From: Rhipicephalus microplus
Taxonomy: Eukaryota > Arthropoda > Arachnida > Ixodida > Ixodidae
Assembly: GCF_043290135.1 (NCBI RefSeq)
Contig: NC_134702.1
Coordinates: forward strand, 189,380,491 to 189,444,490
Direction of reading: 5' to 3'
DNA: 64,000 bases
The notes under the pieces are model-generated. The model searched no databases. It was given only the letters and a program-made list of their open reading frames with translations, and was not told the origin of the DNA. This document shows, piece by piece, positions 24,601 to 33,724 of this stretch. The first letter of the stretch is position 1, and every line of letters starts with the position of its first letter. A program made the position numbers and the translations under genes.

Positions 24601-25255
24601 CCTCGGACAGGAGCAGCGCTTTGCGATAGGTAATAGTGCACTTGAAGTTGTAAAAGAATATGTCTACTTAGGGCAGGTAATAACCGCAGAGCCTAACCAC
24701 GAGATTGAAGTAACCAGAAGAATAAGAATGGGGTGGAGCACATTCGGCAGGCACTCTCAAATTATGACAAGTAGATTGCCACTGTCCCTCAAGAGGAAGG
24801 TATATAACAGCTGTATCTTGCCGGTACTTAGCTACGGAGCAGAAATCTGGAGACTCACAAAGAGGGTTCAACTTAAATTGAGGACGACGCAGCGAGCAAT
24901 GGAAAGAAAAATGATAGGTGTAACCTTAAGAGACAAGAAGAGAGCAGAGTGGATTAGGGGACAAACGGGAGTTAAGGATATCATAGCTGCAATAAAGAAG
25001 AGGAAATGGACATGGGCCGGGCATGTAGCACGTAGACAGGATAACCGCTGGTCATTAAGGGTCACCAACTGGATTCCCAGAGAAGGGAAGCGGGGTAGGG
25101 GGAGACAGAAGGTTAGGTGGGCAGATGAGATTAAGAAGTTTGCGGGTATAAATTGGCAACAGCAAGCACAGGACCGGGTTAACTGGCGGAACATGGGAGA
25201 GGCCTTTGTCCTGCAGTGGACGTAGACAGGCTGATGATGATGATGATGATGACGA
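21639..25255 (+). mobile_element. Full-length RTE-clade non-LTR retrotransposon
   Basis: The 3.6-kb element has a 530-bp GC-rich 5' leader, one long ORF, almost no 3' UTR and a (TGA)n tail at about 25229-25250. A short single-ORF element with an endonuclease, an RT and a short simple tail is the RTE/BovB plan. Its start TACCGCAGGG matches the start of the second copy at 53598, so the 5' end is genuine. An exact 11-bp target duplication flanks it. The intact ORF and clean duplication point to a recent insertion that could still be active. Confidence 0.92.
22169..25225 (+). CDS. RTE retrotransposon polyprotein (AP-like endonuclease plus reverse transcriptase), intact
   Basis: The 1018-residue protein would nick target DNA and reverse-transcribe its own RNA at the nick. 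The endonuclease covers about residues 84-325: NLATFNVRTL (Asn90), GLSEVRR (Glu119), VMGDFNAKVG (Asp225, Asn227), EIDFIM (Asp293) and CSDHRMV (Asp316, His317), all expected catalytic residues. RT motifs follow: NYRPISLLSVVYKLFTKV, QAGFRTGYSTIDH, FIDYEKAFDSVE (motif A), GVRQGDTIYPMLFTA (motif B) and RFADDIALL with FADD at residues 768-771. The C-terminus has KWTWAGHVARR, then RWADEIKKFAG.NW...AQDR, the usual RTE ending. The ATG at 22169 is the first in this frame after the leader; the 80 residues before the endonuclease are low in known motifs but are conserved in the second copy. No stops or frameshifts. Confidence 0.93.
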   Translation: MHGAFPLLSDRTGLKPVRTDDLTREGLATLVQYLATPSRRHSSINSRPSVPTSCGATDHGGGQICKAAEGARNLWIRTGHHWNLNLATFNVRTLSSEGSLAVLFEELEGIKWDIIGLSEVRRTDEAYTVLQNGHVICYRGLADRRELGVGFLIHRNIAGNIEDYYSINERVVGIVIKLNKRYKMKVVQAYAPTCSHDDASVESFYEDVESAMSKVKTQHTIVMGDFNAKVGKKQAGDQAVRDYGIGTRNDRGELLVEFAERNNLRILNTFYRKRENRKWTWRSPNGVNKNEIDFIMTAHPGVVQDVEVVGKVRCSDHRMVRARIRLDLKKERQKLIRKKPINELALRGKVQEFRVSLQNRYSALSEETNLSVDTMNDNLTSIITECAVEVGGRVARQDTNKLSQETKNLIKKRQIMKVSSTTDKIELAELSKLINRRKVCDVRRYNMERIEHALKNGGSVKAVKRKLGIGKRRMYALRDKEGKITTNMDRIVEIAEEFYRDLYSSRDNHDLNTIRSSSNPDDTPPVMIEEVRKALESMHRGKAAGEDRVTSDLLKDGGQIVLEKLATLFTRCLLTRKVPESWKNANIILKHKKGDDKDLKNYRPISLLSVVYKLFTKVIASRVKKTLEFNQPKEQAGFRTGYSTIDHIHTINQVIEKCSEYNQPLYIAFIDYEKAFDSVEISAVMQTLRNQGVDEIYINVLEEIYRGSTATIVLHKESNRIPIKKGVRQGDTIYPMLFTACLQDVFRSLEWEQLGIRVNGEYLSNLRFADDIALLSNSGDELQLMITELDKESRKVGLKINLQKTKVMYNNLGQEQRFAIGNSALEVVKEYVYLGQVITAEPNHEIEVTRRIRMGWSTFGRHSQIMTSRLPLSLKRKVYNSCILPVLSYGAEIWRLTKRVQLKLRTTQRAMERKMIGVTLRDKKRAEWIRGQTGVKDIIAAIKKRKWTWAGHVARRQDNRWSLRVTNWIPREGKRGRGRQKVRWADEIKKFAGINWQQQAQDRVNWRNMGEAFVLQWT

Positions 25256-25266
25256 TTTGTTCATCA
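25256..25266. repeat. Right target-site duplication of the RTE insertion
   Basis: TTTGTTCATCA, identical to 21628-21638. Confidence 0.85.
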
Positions 25267-27555
25267 GACTGTGTCACTTTCTGCCTGTTTTATAACGACG
25301 AGGCGCTGCAAAGCAAATGAATGAGAACATTCGGCCCGAACAAAGAGAGTGACGAGCTGAAAGTCAGAAACTTTAAAATCGTAACACAATATAAGATATA
25401 GACACACCAGTGTCGGGAAGTAAATGAGGACATATGAGCCTAACATGGAACGTACCTATGATATGTGGCACGTTGGAAAAATTGAGTAATCAGTCATCGT
25501 GCGTCTGTTTGTCTCGTATCTCATGAGGTAGCTTTCGCAGTTCTCGGCTGCTGACCCGAACGTTGTGGGTTCGATTCCAGCCACAGCGGCCCTATGAGAC
25601 ATAACTGCCTCGTTATGCAGCTGTCAGAAGTTAAAGGAGCAAACTGACCACTGGTTTGATAAGAAATTAAGCAGTGCTTTGCACATTAGATGCAGTTAAT
25701 CTGTGTAAAAATATTCAAGCAAATAAACATTCTTTTACTTTTTCAATGCCAATCATGAGATAAGTTGGGCAACGGCACACACACAAGACCTACCAATCCA
25801 GAGTAAACTAGTTGTGCCACTCTATATCACCCCCTACCTCTTGTGAAGCAACTATTGTAAGAAAAACTGATGGTGCGCCACGTGGTCCATGGAAACAACA
25901 TATAAACAAATATGACGTGAAATTTTTTACATACACAGTTTTTTTACAACAGAGCTAACACACATTTGTGCGCCAGCCTCAGCTGAAGTCTCTGCCACAG
26001 TCTCGGCAGTGCAGCCACTGAATGAGTGTGCCAAGTGCACGAGTTTTTGAAATAAATTCAGGAGCTAGAGAGAAATTCAGACTTGAAATAAATAGATCAA
26101 TATTGTTTTAGTGGCTCTCAATAAATGAATTATTTATTCAAAAGTGACTATTTATAGAATAACTCACTACTTATAGTGAGTGCTACATTTATATTTGTGA
26201 GATTATTCCCTGCGAAAGTGTCTGAATATCTCCATGAGCATCCCACTGCGTTACCAAGAAAAGTTCCACATACCATAAAGAAAGAAAAAAAAAAGCGTCA
26301 TTAAATGTGCAGCAGTGCCGACAATAGATTGTAGTAAACCGTACTATATTAATTATGACATGCACTTTGTTTGCACCAGTACAAGCATTTACGAAAGTGC
26401 AGGGATGCTTATGCTACACATGGCAGTATGCCAAACAGACTAAGTTTTATAACACATGCGGTCAAAGTGGCCATTGCACTCGCAGCAGCTGACTGGGATT
26501 CGAGAGCCTTTATCACTGACTCACGGACAGGACAGCCCGCTAAAACATAGAAAAACGGTACGCCCCACATCGCGCTAACAAAATTTTACAGAAACTCTTT
26601 AACCACTCTCACTTTATCGGCATTCGAATCCAACAAAACATCGCTAATCTGCAAAGAAAAAAAATAAAGAAAAATAGGCCCACTAACACATAAACATTAG
26701 CATCACTTTTTATGCACCAAGCTCTCCCGGTAAACAGGTATAATTTTGTCTTACGAAGCGAGTAATAAGTGGTCACCTTAAAGTCGAGCAACAATATAGA
26801 CAACAGTTTGAGAGCAGCAAACAGATGCCATCATTGACACGAAATTAAATTGAGACTGCGTGCTGACACAGGACCGCACGTACAAGTGGTAGTTACTGCA
26901 AGAGCATAATCAAGCTGAGAGTGAAAAATAAACTTAAAGCTTACAGTACAGGAAGAAAAATGCTACGTATCCCGAAAAGATGCCAGCATATCTTTGCCTT
27001 CCTACAACAAATCGAAATATTTTAAGTTTTTCTAACAGAAAAAGTGCGGAACAAATACGCAGTGATAGAAGCAACATTTTAGTTTTTGGATCAGATATCA
27101 AAGTAGAAAAAAATTGTGCATTGTAGCAGCAAAAAGTGTTTTTGCGACAGAAAAAATTGCGAGTTTAGAGCAACTATTGATACTTCCAAAGTAGATGGCA
27201 AAATATTCCACATGACTCCCAGAGTTTAAAGCGTCATTTAGGCTTCTTGCAAATATGAATACATATCTAACATACTCCATATACAATACTAACTTCAGAA
27301 TAGTAAATAAAACCCAAATAAGATGAGCTATCTATATTTCAAATCTCAATACTTGTATATATCATATAAAAGCGATAAAGTTGAGGCTCGTCTTGACCGC
27401 CCAAGAGAGCAGACGGGTTTTTCGGTCGGTCCCCGACCAGTTTTACTGGAGAAGCACTGAGCGTCTAGAGTGGTGCCGTACCTTACGGGCATTTCAATGC
27501 TTCTTTTTTCCCCTCAGTTTCTATTTTGATAGCTTTTTATGCACACCCGTGCACC
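25267..27555. other. AT-rich non-coding stretch containing one SINE fragment
   Basis: Apart from the tRNA-like fragment at 25530-25592 no element or gene is recognised. Confidence 0.4.
25530..25592 (+). mobile_element. tRNA-like head of a SINE, fragment
   Basis: CTCGGCTGCTGACCCGAA is followed by GTGGGTTCGATTCC, a good polymerase III B box, and CAGCC. The head resembles the start of the tRNA-derived tick SINEs (compare GCTGCTGACCCGCAGGTCG in the complete copy), but no SINE body follows. It is too short and too diverged at the 5' side to be a functional tRNA gene. Confidence 0.55.
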
Positions 27556-27858
27556 ATTTTAAATTTTTCCCCTTGTCCTCTTGAGCTATATTTTGACTCA
27601 AGCCCTCTTCAGGGCTATCAAGATATAGAGGAAATATAGAGCCCTCTCATCTCCCTTAAGTTCTTTTTTTTTTTATCTGTAATGACATCGCCCAGTGTGC
27701 ACTGTTTTGAATTTTTTTCCTCCCTTGTCCTCGTGAGCCATATTGTGTCTCAAGCACTCTTCAAGGCTATAAAAATATAGAGGAAATGTAGAGCCCTATC
27801 ATCTCCGTTTAGTTCTTTTTTTTTTAATCTGCAATGACAACGCCCAGTGTGGCCCTTC
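27556..27858. repeat. Two-copy tandem duplication, unit about 152 bp
   Basis: The CTTGTCCTC...GAGC block, the GGCTATCAAGATATAGAGGA block, the T-run and the TCTGTAATGACATCGCCCAG block in the first copy recur about 152 bp later with about 10 percent divergence. The second copy abuts the LINE remnant. Confidence 0.75.
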
Positions 27859-27949
27859 GCCTCTACCAGTAACGACAGACACCCATTCTAAGGATGCTCC
27901 TGACGAGATCACTTTCTGCACAAGCCTGCATGTGACCGCAACGAGCCGC

Positions 27950-28940
27950 CCCAGCTCACCCAAACAATTGCCTGCAGTCTCAATAATGACTTGAGCTCGT
28001 AAACTGAAGGCAGCTGTGAATCGTCTTTGAAAGGACTCATCTTCCAGCACCCCAATTTCTCCGCCCCGTGTACGAAGGATCGGGAAACTGTTGTCAACAC
28101 GTCGGCGTCAGGCACCAAAAATCAAAGCCACCACCACGAAAAGCGCGATTCTAACGGCGCTCTATGCCTCGGCTCTCACTCCGGGGCCTACCCATCGAGT
28201 GGTGAAACACTTGGGGGTGACCATAGACCACAGGCTCAGCTGGCGACCGGCCGTCAACGATCCGCGGACGAGCAACTGCAAGGTACTTGGCGCCACGTGC
28301 AGTCTCCTCGCGAGAGGTCATGGCTGCACCCCTGCTTTTGCCCTGTGAGCCTACAACGCAGTCGCATTGGCACGCATGATCTACACGGCAGCAGAGGCTT
28401 CGTTAAATGCTTGCCAGCTAGGTGCCTTGGACGCGGACCATCGCAACGCTGTGCGGGAGTACTGCAGACTTCCCCACACCCCAGGTGGGCCCCACGCTTG
28501 CCGAAGCGGGAGAAACTACCATCTCCCTGCGAGTGACACAGCGGACACTAAGTCATGTACTGTGGCTTAAAACCACAAGGCAGGGGCAGCTCCTTGAGAA
28601 CAGGCAATACGCTCTACCTCACTAATCCAGGGGGCAGCAGGCGAATGAACTCTTGACAGTTGTGACCGTAATGCAGTACCCCAGCTGGCCGGCTATCCCA
28701 CCCTACCACCACATCCCACTCGTGATCACCAAGACCATCGGTGGCATCTAAGCGAAAGCGCGCACTCCGCTGGCAGCGATGCAGCAGGAGTGCTCCACCC
28801 TCCTTCACGAACAGCTGAACGCCCAGCTGCTTGTTTAAGTCGACGGGTCAGTGCTTTGCGACGGCTCCGCGGCCGCCGCCTGCGTTGTACCATCAGTCGG
28901 CGCGGTACCAGTAGTCGGCGTGGTACCATGAGTCGGCACG
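27950..28940 (+). pseudogene. LINE ORF2 remnant: RT thumb to start of RNase H
   Basis: Frames change several times, but the order is clear: KTVV-like residues, THRVVKHLGVTIDHRLSW (the post-RT LGV.ID..L.W block, about 28190-28240), MIYTAAEASLNACQL (about 28375), GPTLAEAGETTISLRVTQ (about 28480), and near 28800-28900 an RNase H start, VDGSVLCDGSAAAACVVP, preceded by an in-frame TAA. Another TAA lies near 28751. This is the C-terminal half of an R1/I-type LINE. It stops inside RNase H, where an 18-bp unit with GGTACC is repeated about three times (28891-28940). Both ends are missing and several lesions prevent expression. Confidence 0.72.
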
Positions 28941-30752
28941 GTGAGAATGCACTTTGCTGGCAGTCTTATGGTGTGTATTTTACAAACGATGTTGAGCTTG
29001 CGTTTATTCAAGATTGATTACATATGAGTAGCAAGTAATCTACTAGACATCTAACTAGTCAGTAATATTAACTATCAATTAGCACAATACTGACAATGAA
29101 GTCAGCTGCTGAAGCATTTACATGCGTACTATGCTTAGTATGCTGTCGGGCTATGGTGTAGTGGTGCCCCTTACTTCAACATTTTCATTTATTCTGTGCT
29201 CATGAATTGTTCATAAGTTAACATATTCTTCCAGCTGATCCATAAAGAAGCCAATGATGAAGCTCAAGACAAGCGCCAAGTGATCTTTGATGTCGCTGCT
29301 TGAAAATTCTGAGGTACAACCAAGGAACAACCTGCAGAAATCGTTTACATGATATGTCGCTTCAATGCTTGCACTAGATCGTTGTTCTCTTCGTGAAGAA
29401 AGGCTTCGGATTTAAGTACCTCATTGAGCTTTCGAAGCCAGAACTCACTCCGCAATCGCCAAGAATAGAATTTTCTTGCGATATTTCCCATGAGGCAGCA
29501 CCTTTATTCATTCTATTATCTTAAAAAAATTTCAGGTTGCTAGAAAGCTCTTTCAATGCACTGTCACAACCTTCAGAGCTTGCCCCTATGACAAGACATC
29601 ACTGAAGGAAGTTTTGTATTGGCACCAATGCAAGGATCTCTATCTTGGTGCTATGGAGCTCGCATAGACTGGCATGGTAGTTTGGCTTCCAACTTTTCGG
29701 TGTTCTCAATATCGCCCATTCAGATTATGAACAAGTTGGCACCAAGATTATGGTAAAAAAACGTTACAGCTGCAGAGCTGTGGTATCAACAGTGCAAGCA
29801 GGACGTGATATTGGTGTTGGAGACATTTGCCAAGCAAATGCGCTTGCTCACCGAGAGTTGGACCGAATGAACATGAGATGGGAAGACCTTTACCTCAAAA
29901 GTAACTTTTTGCATTTGTCTTAGCAACTCCTGAAAAACATAAAAGCATGCTCTGTCCATTCATAAATCAATAAATGAAAACTGAAAAACTACAAAGAATA
30001 AATCAGTGTTAAAAAAATTTAAAAAACACTTGATGAAGCGCTAATTTTTTTTTTTCCTCTGGAAAAGGCCATTCTTGTAAAGGCATTTGACAGTTGTATA
30101 ACAAGTTAAAAACTGAACTGCTTGCAAAATCTTTTCGAGCATTTAAGGTGAGTTGCTTGATTCAAGTCTTTTCATAAATAGTTATTACAAGGAATACTGC
30201 TATTGTGCTGCCTTAACTTGGCATGCCACACGAATTTTCCTAACCTTCTCAAGCCAAGCCCTCAAACCCAAACAATTAAATGCAGTTAATCAAGTGGAAC
30301 TCTTGCCTCGCCTCACTGGTGAGTCAGAATTATTGAAGCACTGGGAGCAGAAGTGGCCAGTGCACTGAAGGATCTGTCAAATGGAGCTCATGAGTTTGAA
30401 ATGGCAGCCTGGGAAGACCCCATCTTAGATTAGACATATTCGTGCCATATCTAAACTCATGATCCCTTATAACAGCCAAGACAAAGTAGACATCTAATGG
30501 TTGTCCTTAAAAAAGTACAAATGTCCTCGTCCATTTGGCAGCCTTCTGAAAATGTCCTCAAGTAAATTGTCTGCAGGAACATCCTGAAAGTGTAAGATCG
30601 CTGTAACAGCTGAATGCGTCGCAGTTTTAGTTTTATTTTATTTACTTTGTGCGGTAAGCTTCGGGAGGCATGCCAGCCGTTGTACTGCATTTGCTTCGGC
30701 ACGCAGCATTACTTCGACGGCATTCAGTCAGTGAATGACCGGTTTGGTTCTG
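28941..30752. other. Non-coding stretch
   Basis: Scattered short frames, none recognised. The interval ends at the left target duplication of the nested LINE complex. Confidence 0.35.
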
Positions 30753-30768
30753 ATTGTTGATTGACACC
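30753..30768. repeat. Left 16-bp target-site duplication of the nested LINE complex
   Basis: ATTGTTGATTGACACC here is repeated exactly at 41381-41396, 10.6 kb away. An exact 16-bp match at these positions is the usual signature of target-primed insertion. Confidence 0.8.
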
Positions 30769-30845
30769 AGAACCATATCACCATATCAGAACATAACACC
30801 ATAACACCATATCATAGAACCATAACACCATATCAGAACAAATAA

Positions 30846-31789
30846 ATGGAAGTGAAACAGCATTCTATCAGGCACTCCTGGTTGCACAGCAACAGGGTGC
30901 AGGTACAAACACATGCGAACAGCTAATGAAAGCATTTCAGGCAATTAAGACAAATCTCTTAGAGATAGCCTTGGACAACGCCTCAATGAGGGGCCAGTTG
31001 AGTGAACTGAAACCAAATAGCAAGGTAACAGAACGCACTTATGCTAGTGTCCTACAACACAGTGATGAACAAGACAAAGTGAAGAAACCGGGGAAGCGAT
31101 CGGTTTTGGTCATAAAACCCACAACAGGGGAAGTGACAACAAAAGAACTAAAGGAGAGAATTGTCAAGGATATTGATCCGGCAAAGTTAAAACTCACAGA
31201 CGTGAAACTCAACGTAAATGACGCAGCTGTCCCCATCAGCACCACAAATGGTGCAGCAATGACTCAGTCAAAGGAATGTCTTAATAGACTCCCCGAAGCA
31301 AATGAAATGCAGGTGTTTACACCTTCACCAAGACTTCCAACATTCAAAGTGGTTGGTATTGACTCAGACACAGCAAGGGACAATATCCCAGAGAAAATCC
31401 TAAAGCAAAACAACATCACAGGACGCCCAAAGGAAATAACAATTCTGGTAGAATATATAAATCAGAAACGAAACAGAGTAAACATTTTGAAGACCTCCCC
31501 AGCTATATGGCGACAATTGAGGAATTTGTACACAGTTCATGTGGGATGGTCTCGCGCAGCCATCTATGAAAATAACCACCCCCTCATCTGCTATTATTGT
31601 GCTAGTTTTGGACATCTTGCAAGAAATTGCCACAGAAGGCAGAGACGCTGCATAGAGTGTGCGGGCAACCATTGTATTGAAGAGTGCAGAGCCAACTTTT
31701 CCCGGTGCGCTGCATGCTTAAGTTCGGGATCCGATGGTGCAGACGATCACACAATCAGAGACCCAAACTGCTGGGTAACACAAGAGTGA
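30846..31789 (+). CDS. Outer LINE ORF1: Gag-like nucleic-acid-binding protein
   Basis: The protein would coat the element's RNA in a ribonucleoprotein particle. The visible frame is uninterrupted. A possible start is ATG 30926, but the frame is open and protein-like back to about 30846. The last third has a CCHC knuckle, CYYCASFGHLARNC (31589-31630, CX2CX4HX4C), then CIECAGNHCIEEC (CX2CX3HX4C) and a third Cys/His cluster ending DPNC, the three-knuckle pattern of Jockey/I-type ORF1 proteins. The region before it, with CxxxL-type helices and KVVGIDSD, would be the RRM-like part. At about 290-315 residues it is shorter than most relatives, consistent with loss of the N-terminus. Whether it is still expressed is unknown. 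Confidence 0.72.
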
Positions 31790-31865
31790 CGTGAACGGGC
31801 AGAACGCAATTGGGAAGAGTAAAGTACAAAGTTTATTTTAAAACAACATCGATAAACGGACAAAC

Positions 31866-32476
31866 ATGCAAAGCCCGCAAAAAAACACCTGTAACGTCAA
31901 AAATCCAAACAGCTCATCGGCAAGTATTAAAACAAACACAAGAATACACTCTCTCCGAATAATTCAAGTTAGCCTAGCCCACTGCAGCAAAGCAAATGAA
32001 GCTCTTAACGTTCATCGAAACTGCAACCAATTTGATCTATCTATTCTCCAAGAACCTTATCATTATAAAAACAAAATAACTGGTTTCCCCCTTAAACACA
32101 CAATTATAAGCCACAAAACGAACCCAAAAGTAGCAGTTATAATACATAATCCTAATATTCAAAGGTTTCCTATGTTAATCTTACCAAATGTTATAGTACT
32201 AAAAATATATTGCAATAAACAGGAAGTCCTAATTATAAATGTTTACGCACCACCTAAAGGAAATATTGAGGAGCTTTTAAATATAATTGAACCTATTATA
32301 GCAGAATCTAGAGACCAAATACTAATCGCAGGAGACTTCAATGCCTTTAACAAAATTTGGGGTGGGACTCAAAATAATGAACGAGGGGAATTAATATTTG
32401 AATTCATAATAGCACATAATCTTCAACTTTTAAACCTACCAAACTCACCACCTACATTCGAAACTAAATATAAATG
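31866..32476 (+). pseudogene. Outer LINE ORF2, first part: endonuclease, interrupted
   Basis: This is the AP-like endonuclease that nicks target DNA. LRIIQVSLAHCSKANEAL is the start of the Jockey/I endonuclease, followed by DLSILQEPY (catalytic Glu), INVYAPP and LIAGDFNAFNKIWGG (Asp/Asn). The frame then reaches LLNLPNSPPTFETK, where the inner LINE begins. The missing SDH block resumes after the inner insertion (SSDHRYIEY, about 36850). The frame up to the insertion is free of stops, so the insertion itself is the main lesion in this part. Confidence 0.82.
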
Positions 32477-32536
32477 ATAGGGCACGGCGGCACTGCCAGG
32501 ATGCAACATCTCAACCCGTTTGTTTATCTACCGCAG
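32477..32536 (+). repeat. 5' unit, copy 1, of the inner LINE (60-bp direct repeat)
   Basis: This 60-bp stretch, starting ATAGGGCACGGCGGC and ending CTACCGCAG, recurs exactly at 32792-32851, 315 bp downstream. Copy 1 continues into ATATTCGGCG, copy 2 into GTGAGCAGGC. Tandem 5' units are known as promoter monomers in some LINEs; that role here is inferred. Confidence 0.85.
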
Positions 32537-32791
32537 ATATTCGGCGTCCTGCTGCTCGCACAAGCAGGAGGCGAAGTACCGGCTCTGCTATCTGGATACG
32601 ACAGCGCACCACTTCCAAGCCATCAAGCGCATCATGTGCGCATTGCGCACTTGGAATCTACGCTCGACGATTTGCCTGGAAACAGGCCTGCCTCGGTGAC
32701 TTCATGCGCCGACGCTGATCGCCACAACGTGAAGACGGCGCTGCTGGCAGACTGGAGTGGTATAAAGACTGGACACCCCTTGACTCAAGCC

Positions 32792-32851
32792 ATAGGGCAC
32801 GGCGGCACTGCCAGGATGCAACATCTCAACCCGTTTGTTTATCTACCGCAG
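32792..32851 (+). repeat. 5' unit, copy 2, of the inner LINE
   Basis: Identical to 32477-32536. It contains the ATG at 32816 that opens the ORF1 leader, and its end, CAG followed by GTGAGC, is also a good 5' splice-site match. Confidence 0.8.
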
Positions 32852-33724
32852 GTGAGCAGGCGTTATGACAAATGTATTCGTTCAAATTACCTATGCCTAA
32901 TAGTGCTGCCTTGCCCTAGGCAGATTTGTGCCCTATGGAGTGACATGTGTACCTGTATCAAGGAATTACTGTTGCTCAGTGGCGACATTGAAACAAACCC
33001 GGGACCCGATATGAACAAGATCATGAAACAGCTTCAAGTAATTGCAGATGACATAAAAGAAATAAAAGAAGAACGTTTAAAATCTATTGAAGCAAAACTT
33101 GAACAAGTTACGTTACTGGAAAACTAGATCACGTCCTGTGTCTCCCAAGTAACCAACCTTCAAAAAACCGTTCAATACTTGGAGTTGAAAATAGACGACT
33201 TAGAAAACCGGTCTAGAAAGTCAAACTTACTTGTGTATGGCGTACCGGAGGAGGCAGACGAACACCCCGAAACCCTCGAACAAACCATAAGTGAGCAGAT
33301 ACTTAAGAACATACTAAAGATCAAACCCGTTCCAATAGAAAGAATCCACAGGATAGGAAAACAAAACGCTCAAAAACCTAGACCAGTGATGCTGAAAATC
33401 CTCGACTTTCAAGACAAAGTAACCATTCTTAGAAACTGCATGAAACTAAAGGGCACCACTTTCTCTGTTGGAGAGGACTTCTCAAATAGAGTAAGATACA
33501 TCAGAAAAATGCTTTGGCAAATTGCAAAAACCAAAAAAGAAGCCGGAGACAAAGTATTTCTGGTCTATAACAAGTTAAAAGTGAATGAAAATCTGTACCG
33601 ATGGGATGACGATACAAATGATATTGTGCTCGTAAGCGCTGGCCGTCACACCATTAACCATGAAAAAAACGACGAAGCGGAAGCATCAGGCGAGCCACAA
33701 CGCCGCAGCCAACGAAAGAAATAA
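32816..33724 (+). pseudogene. Inner LINE ORF1 with N-terminal 2A-like motif; one in-frame stop
   Basis: The protein would bind the element's RNA. From ATG 32816 a leader of about 63 codons has a hydrophobic stretch (SNYLCLIVLPCP), then KELLLLSGDIETNPGP at about 32960-33007. GDIETNPGP fits the 2A consensus DxExNPG/P exactly, and the preceding LLLLS is also typical. A 2A would release the leader by ribosome skipping and start the main protein at Pro. The main part begins with charged residues suited to a coiled coil (KEIKEERLKSIEAKLE), then LENRSRKSNLLVYGVPEE (the RRM-like domain of L1/L2/CR1 ORF1 proteins) and VMLKILDFQDKVTILRNC. One TAG at 33125-33127 interrupts the frame; it reads on in phase to TAA 33722. 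The frame is also open upstream into copy 1 of the 5' unit (from ATG 32474). Confidence 0.8.

Noticed and set aside
25530..25592. Functional tRNA gene
   Set aside because: A B box and anticodon-arm-like sequence exist, but the acceptor stem does not pair and the 5' half is degenerate; a SINE head fits better.
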